Assembly (NCBI GenBank): GCA_034521955.1 | Contig: JAXHLT010000001.1 | Span: forward strand, 186,001-250,000 | Source: M55B127 sp034521955 | GTDB lineage: Bacteria > Bacillota > Halanaerobiia > Halanaerobiales > M55B127 | Length of the DNA stretch: 64,000 nucleotides | Reading direction: 5' to 3' | Part shown: one piece after another, positions 1-9,283 of the stretch | How positions within the stretch are numbered: position 1 is the stretch's first letter | How the letters are laid out: the number at the start of each line of letters is the position of its first letter | The notes under the pieces: model-generated | The model's database searches: none | Told to the model about the DNA's origin: nothing | Seen by the model: the letters and a program-made list of their open reading frames with translations, nothing else | Translations under genes and position numbers: made by a program

Positions 1-288
1 AGAACGTGGTCTAGGTCCAAAAGTAATACCGCCACCAACCCATAATGGGGAGCGAATACTACCATGTCTTGCACGGCCTGTACCTTTTTGTCTCCAAGGT
101 TTTCTACCGCCACCTCTTACTTCACTTCTAGTCTTAGTAGAAGCATTTCCACCTCTTATTTTTGCTAACTGAGCTGTAACTACTTGATGTACAACATCTT
201 CTTTTATATCACTATTAAATATCTCATCTGATATATCAATATCAGCTACTTTTTCACCATTGGTGTTATATTTAACTGCCTGAGGCAT
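1..288 (-). CDS. rplD: 50S ribosomal protein L4 (N-terminal part; runs off window)
   Basis: The minus strand reads 96 codons from an ATG at 286-288 to the window edge. The translation begins MPQAVKYNTNGEKVADID and carries the conserved L4 stretch KIRGGNASTKTRSEVRGGG followed by KPWRQKGTGRARHGS, which forms the loop that enters the peptide exit tunnel. L4 binds 23S rRNA early in 50S assembly and in many bacteria represses the S10 operon. The Shine-Dalgarno GGAGG lies just upstream. It follows rplC as in the usual S10 operon order (rpsJ-rplC-rplD). The C-terminal half lies outside the window. Confidence 0.95.
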   Translation of the reverse strand, partial: MPQAVKYNTNGEKVADIDISDEIFNSDIKEDVVHQVVTAQLAKIRGGNASTKTRSEVRGGGRKPWRQKGTGRARHGSIRSPLWVGGGITFGPRPRS

Positions 289-318
289 TGTAAGTCCTCC
301 TTTCTATCCATCAACTTT

Positions 319-939
319 TTACTTTTCTAATCCAATAAGTGACACTAAAGTTTTTTTCGGACCAGGAACTGATCCTTTAACTAAAATAACTTTTCTTTCC
401 GGATCAACTTTAACAACTTCTAAATTATGAACAGTAGTCGTATCATGTCCCATTCTTCCGGGCATTTTCTGACCTTTAAATACTCTAGAAGCATCAACTG
501 CCCCTATAGATCCAGGTGCTCTATGAAAATGTGAACCGTGAGTTTTTGGTCCTATACTTTGGTTCCATCTCTGAATATTACCAGAAAAACCTTTACCTTT
601 TGAAACCCCTTGTACTTTCAATAGTTCTCCTTTTTCAAAGATGTCTACTGTTACTTCATCACCAATTTCAATATCTTGATCGAAATTTCTAAATTCCACC
701 AAGTATCTTTTAGGCTTTAAATCATGTTTCTTATACTGACCTAATTCTGGTTTTGTTAACTTACTTTCTTTTATATCTTCAAAGCCTAATTGAACGGCTT
801 GATATCCATCTCTTTCTAAAGTACGTTTTTCAGTAACAACACAAGGTCCTGCTTCAATAACAGTAACCGGAACAATATTGTCATTTTCATCAAATACCTG
901 TGTCATACCTACTTTCTTACCTAATAATCCCTTAGCCAT
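319..939 (-). CDS. rplC: 50S ribosomal protein L3
   Basis: A 206-residue protein starting MAKGLLGKKVGMTQVF, the L3 signature. The conserved central segment (about residues 120-160: FSGNIQRWNQSIGPKTHGSH, then RAPGSIGA) is the extension that reaches toward the peptidyl-transferase centre. L3 binds near the 3' end of 23S rRNA and initiates large-subunit assembly. Length is normal for the family (about 205-210). The start has an AGGAGG Shine-Dalgarno about 11 nt upstream. It is the second gene of the S10 operon, 21 nt after rpsJ and 30 nt before rplD, so co-transcription is expected. Confidence 0.97.
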   Translation of the reverse strand: MAKGLLGKKVGMTQVFDENDNIVPVTVIEAGPCVVTEKRTLERDGYQAVQLGFEDIKESKLTKPELGQYKKHDLKPKRYLVEFRNFDQDIEIGDEVTVDIFEKGELLKVQGVSKGKGFSGNIQRWNQSIGPKTHGSHFHRAPGSIGAVDASRVFKGQKMPGRMGHDTTTVHNLEVVKVDPERKVILVKGSVPGPKKTLVSLIGLEK

Positions 940-960
940 CTCTTAGTACACCTCCTGACC

Positions 961-1272
961 TTATAATTTAATCTCAATATCAACACCGGCAGGTAAATCT
1001 AATCTCATTAATGAGTCTACCGTTTTTGAAGTTGGATCAAGAATATCTATCAATCTCTTATGAGTTCTCATCTCAAACTGTTCTCTTGCATCTTTATGAA
1101 CATGAGGAGACCTCAAAACAGTAAATATTTCTTTTTTTGTTGGTAGTGGGATAGGACCAGAAACTTCTGCTCCAGTTCTCTTGGCTGTACCCACAATTTT
1201 TTCTGCCGATTTATCTAAAAGTTCGTGTTCAAACGATTTTAGCCTAATTCTTATTTTTTCATGATTGGTCAT
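961..1272 (-). CDS. rpsJ: 30S ribosomal protein S10 / NusE
   Basis: A 103-residue S10 with conserved RIRLKSFEHELLD near the N-terminus and the central PLPTKKEIFTVLRSPHVHKD loop. S10 sits in the 30S head and, as NusE, joins NusB and NusG in rRNA antitermination. The open frame extends seven codons upstream, but the ATG at 1270-1272 (MTNHEKIRIRLK) is chosen because it has a GGAGGG Shine-Dalgarno eight bases upstream and gives the family length. It is the first gene of the S10 operon and is separated from the upstream tuf by a hairpin. Confidence 0.96.
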   Translation of the reverse strand: MTNHEKIRIRLKSFEHELLDKSAEKIVGTAKRTGAEVSGPIPLPTKKEIFTVLRSPHVHKDAREQFEMRTHKRLIDILDPTSKTVDSLMRLDLPAGVDIEIKL

Positions 1273-1315
1273 TATCTTCCCTCCTTCAAACAAACCGAGA
1301 TAAAGAACAGTTAAA

Positions 1316-1337
1316 GAAGAGGACCATAATCCTCTTC
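1316..1337 (-). terminator. Hairpin between tuf and rpsJ (terminator or attenuator)
   Basis: A perfect 8-bp stem (GAAGAGGA / TCCTCTTC) with a 6-nt loop follows the tuf stop codon on the minus strand. Only a short T run (TTT) follows, so it may end the str operon incompletely or let part of the transcription pass into the S10 operon. I see no convincing separate promoter in the short gap before rpsJ. Confidence 0.6.
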
Positions 1338-1352
1338 TCGTTTTTAGTTTAA

Positions 1353-2546
1353 TTACTCAACTATTTCAGTTACAACACCAGAAGCTACAGTGCGGCCACC
1401 TTCACGAATCGCAAATCTTAGTCCTTCTTCCATCGCTATTGGAGTTATTAACTCTGCATCCATCTCTATATTGTCTCCAGGCATTACCATGTCTACTCCT
1501 TCTGGTAAGTGAATACTACCTGTCACATCTGTTGTTCTGAAAAAGAACTGTGGTCTGTATCCATCAAAAAATGGTGTGTGTCTTCCACCCTCATCTTTTG
1601 ATAATACATATACCTCTGCTTTAAACTTTGTATGAGGTGTGATGCTTCCGGGCTCAGCTAATACCTGGCCTCTCTCTATATCTTCTCTTTTTACACCTCT
1701 TAATAATGCTCCTATATTATCTCCGGCTACTGCCTCATCTAATAACTTTCTAAACATCTCTACACCAGTTATTACTGTGCTTGTTGTGTCTTTGATTCCT
1801 ACTATTTCTACCTCATCCTGTGGATGTAATGTTCCTCTATCAACTCTACCTGTTGCTACTGTTCCACGACCCTTAATTGAGAATATATCCTCTATAGGCA
1901 TTAAGAATGGTTGGTCACTATGTCTTTCTGGTTCTGGAATGTAAGCATCTATTTCTTCCATTAACTCTACTATCTTTTTACCCCAAGGTCCTTCTGGATC
2001 TGCATTCTCTAATGCCTTTAATGCTGATCCTACTATTACTGGTACATCGTCTCCTGGGAAATCATATTCGTTAAGTAAGTCTCTTACTTCCATCTCTACT
2101 AATTCGATTAACTCTTCATCATCTACCATATCTGCTTTGTTTAAAAATACTACTATTGAAGGCACGCCTACCTGACGAGCTAATAAAATATGCTCTCTTG
2201 TCTGTGGCATTGGACCATCTGCAGCTGATACAACTAAAATAGCTCCATCCATCTGTGCTGCACCTGTTATCATGTTCTTAACATAGTCAGCATGTCCTGG
2301 ACAGTCTACGTGAGCATAGTGTCTTGTTTCTGTCTCATACTCAACGTGAGATGTCGCTATTGTTATTCCTCTTTCTTTTTCTTCTGGCGCATTATCAATT
2401 GATGCAAAGTCTCTTACCTCTGCACCACCATAGTTTGCTAATACAGAAGTTATTGCTGCTGTTAATGTGGTCTTACCATGATCAACGTGTCCTATTGTAC
2501 CAATATTAAGATGCGGTTTTGTTCTTTCAAATTTTTGCTTAGCCAT
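1353..2546 (-). CDS. tuf: Elongation factor Tu, copy 1 (str operon)
   Basis: EF-Tu of 397 residues with all G-domain motifs: GHVDHGKT (P-loop), DCPGHADY, NKADMVDD and the SALKAL element, then beta-barrel domains 2 and 3. It delivers aminoacyl-tRNA to the ribosome as a GTPase. The frame begins three codons earlier (MNIMAKQKF), but that ATG touches the GGAG Shine-Dalgarno, so the second ATG (MAKQKFERTK) eight bases downstream is chosen. It follows fusA in the classic rpsL-rpsG-fusA-tuf order. A second gene at 16.4-17.6 kb encodes an identical protein with only about eight synonymous differences, which implies recent gene conversion or duplication. Confidence 0.98.
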   Translation of the reverse strand: MAKQKFERTKPHLNIGTIGHVDHGKTTLTAAITSVLANYGGAEVRDFASIDNAPEEKERGITIATSHVEYETETRHYAHVDCPGHADYVKNMITGAAQMDGAILVVSAADGPMPQTREHILLARQVGVPSIVVFLNKADMVDDEELIELVEMEVRDLLNEYDFPGDDVPVIVGSALKALENADPEGPWGKKIVELMEEIDAYIPEPERHSDQPFLMPIEDIFSIKGRGTVATGRVDRGTLHPQDEVEIVGIKDTTSTVITGVEMFRKLLDEAVAGDNIGALLRGVKREDIERGQVLAEPGSITPHTKFKAEVYVLSKDEGGRHTPFFDGYRPQFFFRTTDVTGSIHLPEGVDMVMPGDNIEMDAELITPIAMEEGLRFAIREGGRTVASGVVTEIVE

Positions 2547-2580
2547 TATATTCATCTCCTTTTAACAGTTTTTTCTTTTT

Positions 2581-4650
2581 TTATTCACCAAGAATTTCTT
2601 TAGCTACACTCTTTGGTGTTTTTTCATAATGTGAGAACTGCATTGTATAAGTAGCTCTACCCTGAGTTTTAGAACGTAAATCGGTTGCATAACCGAACAT
2701 TTCAGAAAGAGGTACATAAGCATTTACTACTTGTGCATTTGCTCTTCTTTCCATTCCTTCAATCTTACCTCTACGACCATTAAGGTCACCTATAACATCA
2801 CCCATATAGTCTTCAGGTACAACAACCTCTACTTCCATTACTGGCTCTAAAATTACAGGTCTTGCCCTTTTAGCAGCTTGTTTAAATGCCATTGAACCAG
2901 CTATTTTAAATGCCATTTCAGAAGAGTCAACTTCATGGAAACTACCATCTTTTAATGTTACTTTAACATCTACCACTGGATAACCAGCTTGAATTCCATT
3001 TTCCATTGCTTCTTCAATACCATCTTCTACTGGACCAATATAATCTTTAGGAATTGATCCTCCGGTAATTTTATCTTCAAATACGAATCCTCCACCTTCT
3101 TCATTGGGTTCCATATCTAAGACTACATGACCGTATTGGCCGCGTCCACCGGACTGTCTAATAAATTTACCTTCAACGTCTTCAACCTTACGTGTAATAG
3201 TTTCACGATAAGCAACACGTGGTTTACCAATATTAGCATCAACTTTAAATTCCCTTAATAATCTATCCACAATTACTTCTAAGTGAAGTTCACCCATACC
3301 TTTAATGATTGTCTGACCAGTTTCTTCATCAGACTTCACTTGGAAAGTTGGGTCTTCTTCAGCAAGTTTAAGTAAAGACTGTGATAATTTATCTTGATCA
3401 GCTTGACTTTTTGGTTCAATTGCAACAGAAATAACAGGTTCAGGAAATTCCATTGATTCTAATATAATCGGATGATCTGCTTCACACAGAGTATCACCTG
3501 TACTAGTATTTTTTAGCCCTACAGCAGCAGCTAAGTCACCAGCATAGACTGCTTCTCTTTCTTCTCTGTGATTTGCATGCATCTGTAATATTCTACCTAT
3601 TCTTTCTCTTTTTTCACTTGTTGAATTATATATATATGAACCCGCTTCTAATACTCCGGAATAAGCTCTAAAGAATGCTAGTTTACCAACATAAGGATCT
3701 GTCATAATCTTAAATGCTAGTGCAGCAAATGGTTCATCATCAGATGCTTCTCTAACTTCTATCTCACCAGTTTTAGGATTTTCTCCCTCCATAGGTGGAA
3801 CATCTATTGGTGATGGCATGTAATCTACAATCGCATCTAATAACATTTGGACACCTTTGTTTTTAAATGCAGATCCGCATAAAACTGGAATCAGATTTAC
3901 ATTAATTACAGATTTTCTTAATGCTTTCATAATATCCTCAGATGTAATTTCTTCATCTTCTATATATTTAAGCATTAACTCATCATTATGCTCAGATAAT
4001 GCTTCTAATAAGTTTTCTCTATATTCGTCAGCTTGTTCTTTATATTCTTCAGGAATTTCTACTCTTTCAAAATCAACACCGAGTTCATCTTCATACACTA
4101 TTGCATCCATTTCTATAAGATCTACAACACCTTCAAATTTATCTTCACTACCTATCGGTAATTGTACTGGAACTGCGTTAGCACCCAGTCTCTTTTTCAT
4201 CATATCTATAACCCAGAAATAATCAGCACCCATACGGTCCATCTTGTTCACAAACGCTATACGAGGTACTCCATATTTATCAGCCTGTCTCCAGACTGTT
4301 TCTGATTGGGGTTCAACTCCTCCGACTGAACAAAATAATGCTATTGCTCCATCTAATACCCTAAGAGATCTTTCAACCTCAACTGTAAAGTCCACATGTC
4401 CGGGCGTATCTATTATATTAATACGATGATCACGCCACTTAGCTGTAGTTGCAGCAGATGTTATAGTTATTCCTCTTTCCTGCTCTTGCTCCATCCAGTC
4501 CATGACAGATGCTCCATCGTGTGTTTCACCCATTTTGTGTACTCTACCTGTATAGTATAAAATACGTTCAGTAGTAGTTGTCTTACCAGCATCAATATGA
4601 GCCATAATTCCTATATTTCTTGTGTTTTTTAATGGAAATTGTCGGGCCAT
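2581..4650 (-). CDS. fusA: Elongation factor G
   Basis: A 689-residue translational GTPase that catalyses ribosome translocation and, with RRF, ribosome recycling. Domain I has AHIDAGKTTTTERILYYTGR (P-loop), the switch region EQERGITITSAAT, DTPGHVDF and NKMDRMGA. Domains II-V follow, including the GRGQYGHVVLDMEP stretch of domain IV, whose tip enters the decoding centre. There are two adjacent ATG codons; the second (MARQFPLKNTRN) is better spaced from GGGGGAG. The gene lies between rpsG and tuf in the str operon. Length is standard. Residues linked to fusidic acid resistance were not assessed. Confidence 0.97.
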   Translation of the reverse strand: MARQFPLKNTRNIGIMAHIDAGKTTTTERILYYTGRVHKMGETHDGASVMDWMEQEQERGITITSAATTAKWRDHRINIIDTPGHVDFTVEVERSLRVLDGAIALFCSVGGVEPQSETVWRQADKYGVPRIAFVNKMDRMGADYFWVIDMMKKRLGANAVPVQLPIGSEDKFEGVVDLIEMDAIVYEDELGVDFERVEIPEEYKEQADEYRENLLEALSEHNDELMLKYIEDEEITSEDIMKALRKSVINVNLIPVLCGSAFKNKGVQMLLDAIVDYMPSPIDVPPMEGENPKTGEIEVREASDDEPFAALAFKIMTDPYVGKLAFFRAYSGVLEAGSYIYNSTSEKRERIGRILQMHANHREEREAVYAGDLAAAVGLKNTSTGDTLCEADHPIILESMEFPEPVISVAIEPKSQADQDKLSQSLLKLAEEDPTFQVKSDEETGQTIIKGMGELHLEVIVDRLLREFKVDANIGKPRVAYRETITRKVEDVEGKFIRQSGGRGQYGHVVLDMEPNEEGGGFVFEDKITGGSIPKDYIGPVEDGIEEAMENGIQAGYPVVDVKVTLKDGSFHEVDSSEMAFKIAGSMAFKQAAKRARPVILEPVMEVEVVVPEDYMGDVIGDLNGRRGKIEGMERRANAQVVNAYVPLSEMFGYATDLRSKTQGRATYTMQFSHYEKTPKSVAKEILGE

Positions 4651-4697
4651 CATTCTCCCCCCTTCTTAAAATTGTTAAATTATAAGTCCTATTAATA

Positions 4698-5165
4698 TTA
4701 CCATCCATAATGTGCAAATGCTCTATTAGCTTCTGCCATTCTGTGTATTTCTTCTTTTTTACGAACAGCTCCACCACTATTATTATAAGCATCTAGTAAT
4801 GCTTTTGTAATTCTTTCTTTCATAGTTCTTTCATTACGATTTCTAGCATCTTGAACTATCCAACGGATAGCTAAAGCTCTTCTTCTATAATCTGAAACTT
4901 CTACTGGAACCTGATAGTTAGAACCACCAATACGGCGGGATTTAACTTCTAAAGTAGGCATTACATTACTTAATGCTTCTTCTAATACAGTAATTGGTTC
5001 TTCACCGGTTTCTTCTTTTAATAAGTCCATTGCATCATATAATAATGACTCTGCAAGACTTTTTTTGCCATCTAACATTATTTTATTAATGAAACGGTTA
5101 ACCAATACGCTATTATATACTGAATCAGGTCTAACTTCACGTCTTTCTGCTCTATTTTTACGCAC
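4698..5165 (-). CDS. rpsG: 30S ribosomal protein S7
   Basis: A 155-residue S7 (MRKNRAERREVRPDSVYNS) containing the conserved NRFINKIMLDGKKSLAE helix and the RRIGGSNYQVPVEV beta-hairpin that contacts the E-site tRNA. The C-terminus ends AEANRAFAHYGW. S7 nucleates 30S head assembly and in Escherichia coli autoregulates the str operon by binding the rpsL-rpsG spacer. Here that spacer is about 50 nt. Length equals the family norm (about 156). Co-transcribed with rpsL and fusA. Confidence 0.97.
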   Translation of the reverse strand: MRKNRAERREVRPDSVYNSVLVNRFINKIMLDGKKSLAESLLYDAMDLLKEETGEEPITVLEEALSNVMPTLEVKSRRIGGSNYQVPVEVSDYRRRALAIRWIVQDARNRNERTMKERITKALLDAYNNSGGAVRKKEEIHRMAEANRAFAHYGW

Positions 5166-5215
5166 GGAATTCCCCCCTTTAAACTTGATAAGAGTATCTA
5201 TATAAATTAAAGTTC

Positions 5216-5587
5216 TTAACTAGGTTTTTTTACTCCATATTTTGAACGTCCTTGACGGCGTTCATCAACACCTGCTGTATCCAACGTACCTCTTACTATA
5301 TGATATCTAACACCTGGTAAATCTTTTACACGTCCACCTCTAACTAATACTACAGAGTGTTCCTGTAAATTATGACCTTCTCCAGGTATGTAACAGGTCA
5401 CCTCTTTTCCATTGGTTAAACGTACACGGGCAACTTTTCTTAAAGCTGAGTTTGGTTTTTTTGGAGTCGCTGTATAAACTCTAGTACATACTCCTCTTTT
5501 CTGTGGTGATCCTTCTAATGCAGGAGCATTCTTTTTCTTTTTAGTCTTTTTGCGACCTTTACGAATAAGCTGATTAATTGTTGGCAC
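5216..5587 (-). CDS. rpsL: 30S ribosomal protein S12
   Basis: S12 of 123 residues, a decoding-centre protein. The start is a GTG at 5585-5587 (V/M-PTINQLIRKGR), eight bases after GGAGG. An in-frame GTG three codons upstream overlaps that Shine-Dalgarno and is rejected. The decoding loops TPKKPNSALRKV and GRVKDLPGVRYH both keep lysine where streptomycin-resistance substitutions usually occur, so the sequence looks streptomycin-sensitive (family knowledge). It is the first gene of the str operon, with its own promoter behind rpoC. No rplGB/ybxF-type L7Ae gene lies between rpoC and rpsL, unlike in many Firmicutes. Confidence 0.96.
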   Translation of the reverse strand: MPTINQLIRKGRKKTKKKKNAPALEGSPQKRGVCTRVYTATPKKPNSALRKVARVRLTNGKEVTCYIPGEGHNLQEHSVVLVRGGRVKDLPGVRYHIVRGTLDTAGVDERRQGRSKYGVKKPS

Positions 5588-5622
5588 AAAACCCACCTCC
5601 TTCCAGTAATTTCAGTTATGCA

Positions 5623-5659
5623 GCAGAGAACCAGCATCTTTTTCAATGCTGTTCTCTGC
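5623..5659 (-). promoter_or_regulatory. Stable stem-loop in the rpsL (str operon) leader
   Basis: An inverted repeat with arms at 5623-5637 and 5646-5659 forms about 14 base pairs with one bulged base. The minus-strand arm reads GCAGAGAACAGCAT. It lies between the str promoter and rpsL and is not followed by a T run, so it is more likely a leader structure (mRNA stability or autoregulation) than a terminator. Confidence 0.55.
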
Positions 5660-5733
5660 CAAAATACTTATTGATTTATTTATAATAATTTTTATAAATT
5701 GTATATTTCCTTTTTAGCTGCACACACTTGTGT

Positions 5734-5762
5734 ATTTTAACACCTTTGATATCTGTTGTCAA
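5734..5762 (-). promoter_or_regulatory. Sigma-A promoter of the str operon
   Basis: On the minus strand, TTGACA (5757-5762), a 17-bp spacer, then TAAAAT (5734-5739). It lies directly downstream of the rpoC stop codon and about 150 bp before rpsL. The -35 is perfect and the -10 matches 5 of 6 positions. Confidence 0.8.
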
Positions 5763-5780
5763 TACCAAATTGACAATTAT

Positions 5781-8700
5781 CTACTCATCATCAATTTGTT
5801 CTAAAATTTGAGTTACATCTGTTACATTTTCTCCTACTTTATCATCTTTTCTATATTTTTTCATACCAGTACCAGCAGGGATTAGTTGACCAATTATAAC
5901 ATTTTCTTTTAATCCTCTTAGTCTATCAATTTTTCCATCTAATGCAGCTTCAGTTAGTACTCTGGTTGTTTCCTGGAATGAAGCAGCAGATAAAAAGCTT
6001 TCAGTAGCTAATGAAGCCTTAGTTATTCCAAGTATCTGAGGAATTGCTTTAGCAGGCTTATCACTATATTTTACATTATTGTTAGTTTCTTTGAAATCAT
6101 GTCGTGTTACTAAACTACCTGTTAGAAGTTCTGTATCGCCAGACTCTTTTATCTTAACGCGTTTCATCATTTGTCTGATAATTACCTCAATGTGTTTATC
6201 ATTTATTTCAACACCCTGAGATCTATAAACATTTTGCACTTCTTCTAATAGATAATTTTGTACAGCTGCTTCTCCTCTAACTCTAAGAAGAATACTAGGG
6301 TCTAAGGGACCTTCAGTTAATTTATCTCCTGGTTCCACATATTCGCCTTCTTCAACAATTAACTTTGAACCATATGGAATCTTATATGTCTTTTTCTTTC
6401 CATCATCACTTGTTACTACAATTCTTTTAGAGTTACGTTTTTGAGTAATTTTAACTTTACCTTCTTTTTCTGTCATTATTGCATGACCTTTAGGAGTTCT
6501 GCCTTCAAATAGTTCTTCAACTCTTGGAAGACCTTGAGTGATATCATCACCAGCAACTCCACCGGTGTGGAATGTACGCATTGTTAACTGTGTACCAGGT
6601 TCACCAATTGATTGAGCTGCAACAATACCAATTGCTTCACCAATATTTACTTTTTCTTTAGTAGCTAAGTTACGTCCATAACACTTACTACATACACCAA
6701 CTTCAGATTCACAGGTAATTACTGATCTTATTTTTACTTCCTCAATACCTGCTTCTTCAATTATATCTATTGCATCATGTTTTATCATTTCATTATTCTT
6801 TAAAATCAGTTCATCAGTTTTGGGATGTTTTAAATCTTTTGCAGCAAATCGACCAAAAATTCTTTCTCTAAGTGGTTCTACCGGACTATTTTTATCTCCA
6901 ATTCTTTCAACATAAAGTCCATCTTCAGTTCCACAGTCTTCTTCATTTACAATTACATCCTGTGAAACATCTACTAATCTTCTTGTTAAATAACCCGAGT
7001 CAGCGGTTCTTAAGGCAGTATCTGCTAAACCTTTACGTGCACCATGGGAAGATAGGAAGAACTCTAACACAGTTAGGCCCTCTCTAAAACTTGATCTAAT
7101 CGGAAGATCAATTATACGACCCGATGGATCTGCCATCAAACCACGCATACCAGCTAGCTGTGAAATCTGTGAGGTATTACCACGAGCACCTGAAGTAGCC
7201 ATAATATAGATGTTATTATCTTCATCTAAATGATCTAATAAAGCAGCTGTTACATCATCTTTGGCTTTACCCCAAATATCTATAACTCTATGATATCTTT
7301 CATCTTCAGTTATTGCACCTCTATTGAAATGTTCCTCAATTTTGTCTACTTCTTTGTCAGCACTTTCTAAAATACTGGTTTTTTCTTCAGGGATAGCGGC
7401 ATCAGTAACAGCAATACTAATACCTGAACGAGTAGCAAAATCGTACCCTAAGAATTTAATATTATCAAGTGACTTTACAGTTTCATCTTGTCCAAACTTA
7501 TTATATAGTTCAGAAATTAAATCTCCTAAATCACTTTTACCCAATCTGCGATTAATATAATTCATGTCTTCAGGTAAAGCTTCATTAAAGATTAAACGTC
7601 CAACTGTTGTATCTATAATTTTTCCATTAATTCTTATTTTAATTTTTGCTTGCAGATATATTTTATCTGTATCATATGCTTTTATTGCCTCTGATGGGTT
7701 AGAGAATATTTTTCCTTCTCCTTTTATACCCTCTTTAAGAGTTGTTAGATAATAAATACCTAATACCATATCCTGTGTCGGTATGGTTATAGGATTTCCA
7801 TCAGCAGGAGTAAGTAAGTTTGTTGTTGAAAGCATAAGTGTTCTTGCTTCAGTTTTAGCTTCTTCTGATAAGGGTAAGTGTACTGCCATCTGGTCACCAT
7901 CAAAGTCCGCATTATATGCTGGACATACTAATGGATGTAATTTAATAGCCTTACCTTCAACTAAGACCGGTTCAAAAGCTTGAATACCCAGCCTGTGTAA
8001 TGTAGGTGCTCTATTAAGTAATACAGGATGTCCTTTAATTACTTCTTCTAAAATACCCCAGACTCGCTCATCTACTTTTTCAACCATTTTTTTCGCATTT
8101 TTAATATTATGAGCATACTCTTTATCTACCAAGCCTTTCATAACAAAAGGTTTAAATAATTCTAATGCCATCTTCTTAGGTAAACCACATTGATTCATTT
8201 TCAATTCAGGACCAACCACAATTACTGATCTACCTGAATAATCAACACGTTTTCCTAATAAATTTTGACGGAAACGTCCTTGTTTACCTTTCAACATATC
8301 ACTTAAAGATTTTAGTGGACGGTTTCCGGCTCCTGTTACAGGTCTTCCACGTCTTCCATTATCAATTAAAGCATCGACTGATTCCTGTAGCATTCTTTTT
8401 TCGTTTCTTATAATAATTTCAGGAGCTCCAAGATCCAGCAATCTTTTTAATCTATTATTTCTATTTATTACTCTTCTATATAAATCATTAAGGTCAGATG
8501 TTGCAAACCTTCCACCATCTAACTGAACCATCGGACGTAAATCTGGCGGAATCACAGGCATTACATCCATAACTAACCATTCAGGTTTTAGATCGGAATT
8601 CATTAAACCATCCATTACTTCCAGTCTTCTAACCGCACGCCTTCTGCGTTGGCCGGAAGATGATTTAACTTCTTTTTTTAGCTCTTCAACATCTTTTTTA

Positions 8701-9251
8701 ACATCTGTTTTTCTCAATAATTCTTTTATTGCTTCAGCACCCATACGGGCATCAAAATCATTACCGTATTTAGATCTGGCTTCTCTGTATTCCTGTTCAG
8801 AAAGAAGCTGTCTTTCACTTAACGGAGTATCACCGGGTTTAATTACTATATATGACACAAAATAAATTACTTTTTCTAATGCTCTAGGTGACATATCCAT
8901 TATTAAACCTAAACGACTAGGAATACCTTTAAAAAACCAGATATGAGTACAAGGAGCAGCTAATTCAATATGCCCCATTCTTTCTCTTCTTACTTTTGAT
9001 CTGGTAACCTCTACTCCACAACGGTCACAAACTACACCTTTATATCTTACTCTTTTATACTTACCACAATGACATTCATAATCTTTAGTAGGTCCAAATA
9101 TTTTTTCACAAAATAGTCCGTCTTTCTCAGGTTTAAGTGTTCTATAGTTAATGGTTTCGGGTTTTTTAACCTCTCCACGAGACCATCCTCTTATCTGTTC
9201 AGGAGATGCAACTCCGATCCGCATTGAATCGAAATTATTTATATTTGACAA
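5781..9251 (-). CDS. rpoC: DNA-directed RNA polymerase subunit beta'
   Basis: A 1156-residue beta' subunit. It starts MSNINNFDSMRIGVASPEQI and carries the N-terminal zinc site (CHCGKYKRVRYKGVVCDRCG), the clamp and rudder region, the catalytic NADFDGDQMAVH motif whose three Asp bind the active-site Mg2+, the trigger-loop region near TMRTFHTGG, and the second zinc cluster (CESEVGVCSKCYGR). Length is typical of Firmicutes. It lies 32 nt after rpoB and should share its transcript. The frame is intact throughout. Confidence 0.98.
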   Translation of the reverse strand: MSNINNFDSMRIGVASPEQIRGWSRGEVKKPETINYRTLKPEKDGLFCEKIFGPTKDYECHCGKYKRVRYKGVVCDRCGVEVTRSKVRRERMGHIELAAPCTHIWFFKGIPSRLGLIMDMSPRALEKVIYFVSYIVIKPGDTPLSERQLLSEQEYREARSKYGNDFDARMGAEAIKELLRKTDVKKDVEELKKEVKSSSGQRRRRAVRRLEVMDGLMNSDLKPEWLVMDVMPVIPPDLRPMVQLDGGRFATSDLNDLYRRVINRNNRLKRLLDLGAPEIIIRNEKRMLQESVDALIDNGRRGRPVTGAGNRPLKSLSDMLKGKQGRFRQNLLGKRVDYSGRSVIVVGPELKMNQCGLPKKMALELFKPFVMKGLVDKEYAHNIKNAKKMVEKVDERVWGILEEVIKGHPVLLNRAPTLHRLGIQAFEPVLVEGKAIKLHPLVCPAYNADFDGDQMAVHLPLSEEAKTEARTLMLSTTNLLTPADGNPITIPTQDMVLGIYYLTTLKEGIKGEGKIFSNPSEAIKAYDTDKIYLQAKIKIRINGKIIDTTVGRLIFNEALPEDMNYINRRLGKSDLGDLISELYNKFGQDETVKSLDNIKFLGYDFATRSGISIAVTDAAIPEEKTSILESADKEVDKIEEHFNRGAITEDERYHRVIDIWGKAKDDVTAALLDHLDEDNNIYIMATSGARGNTSQISQLAGMRGLMADPSGRIIDLPIRSSFREGLTVLEFFLSSHGARKGLADTALRTADSGYLTRRLVDVSQDVIVNEEDCGTEDGLYVERIGDKNSPVEPLRERIFGRFAAKDLKHPKTDELILKNNEMIKHDAIDIIEEAGIEEVKIRSVITCESEVGVCSKCYGRNLATKEKVNIGEAIGIVAAQSIGEPGTQLTMRTFHTGGVAGDDITQGLPRVEELFEGRTPKGHAIMTEKEGKVKITQKRNSKRIVVTSDDGKKKTYKIPYGSKLIVEEGEYVEPGDKLTEGPLDPSILLRVRGEAAVQNYLLEEVQNVYRSQGVEINDKHIEVIIRQMMKRVKIKESGDTELLTGSLVTRHDFKETNNNVKYSDKPAKAIPQILGITKASLATESFLSAASFQETTRVLTEAALDGKIDRLRGLKENVIIGQLIPAGTGMKKYRKDDKVGENVTDVTQILEQIDDE

Positions 9252-9283
9252 GGGTCATTCCCCCTCCTATTTTGTTGATTTTA

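Noticed and set aside
1639..1944. Plus-strand 101-codon open frame opposite tuf (same again at 16681-16986)
   Set aside because: It is the antisense shadow of the conserved EF-Tu gene, appears in both tuf copies for that reason, and has no ribosome-binding site or recognisable protein.
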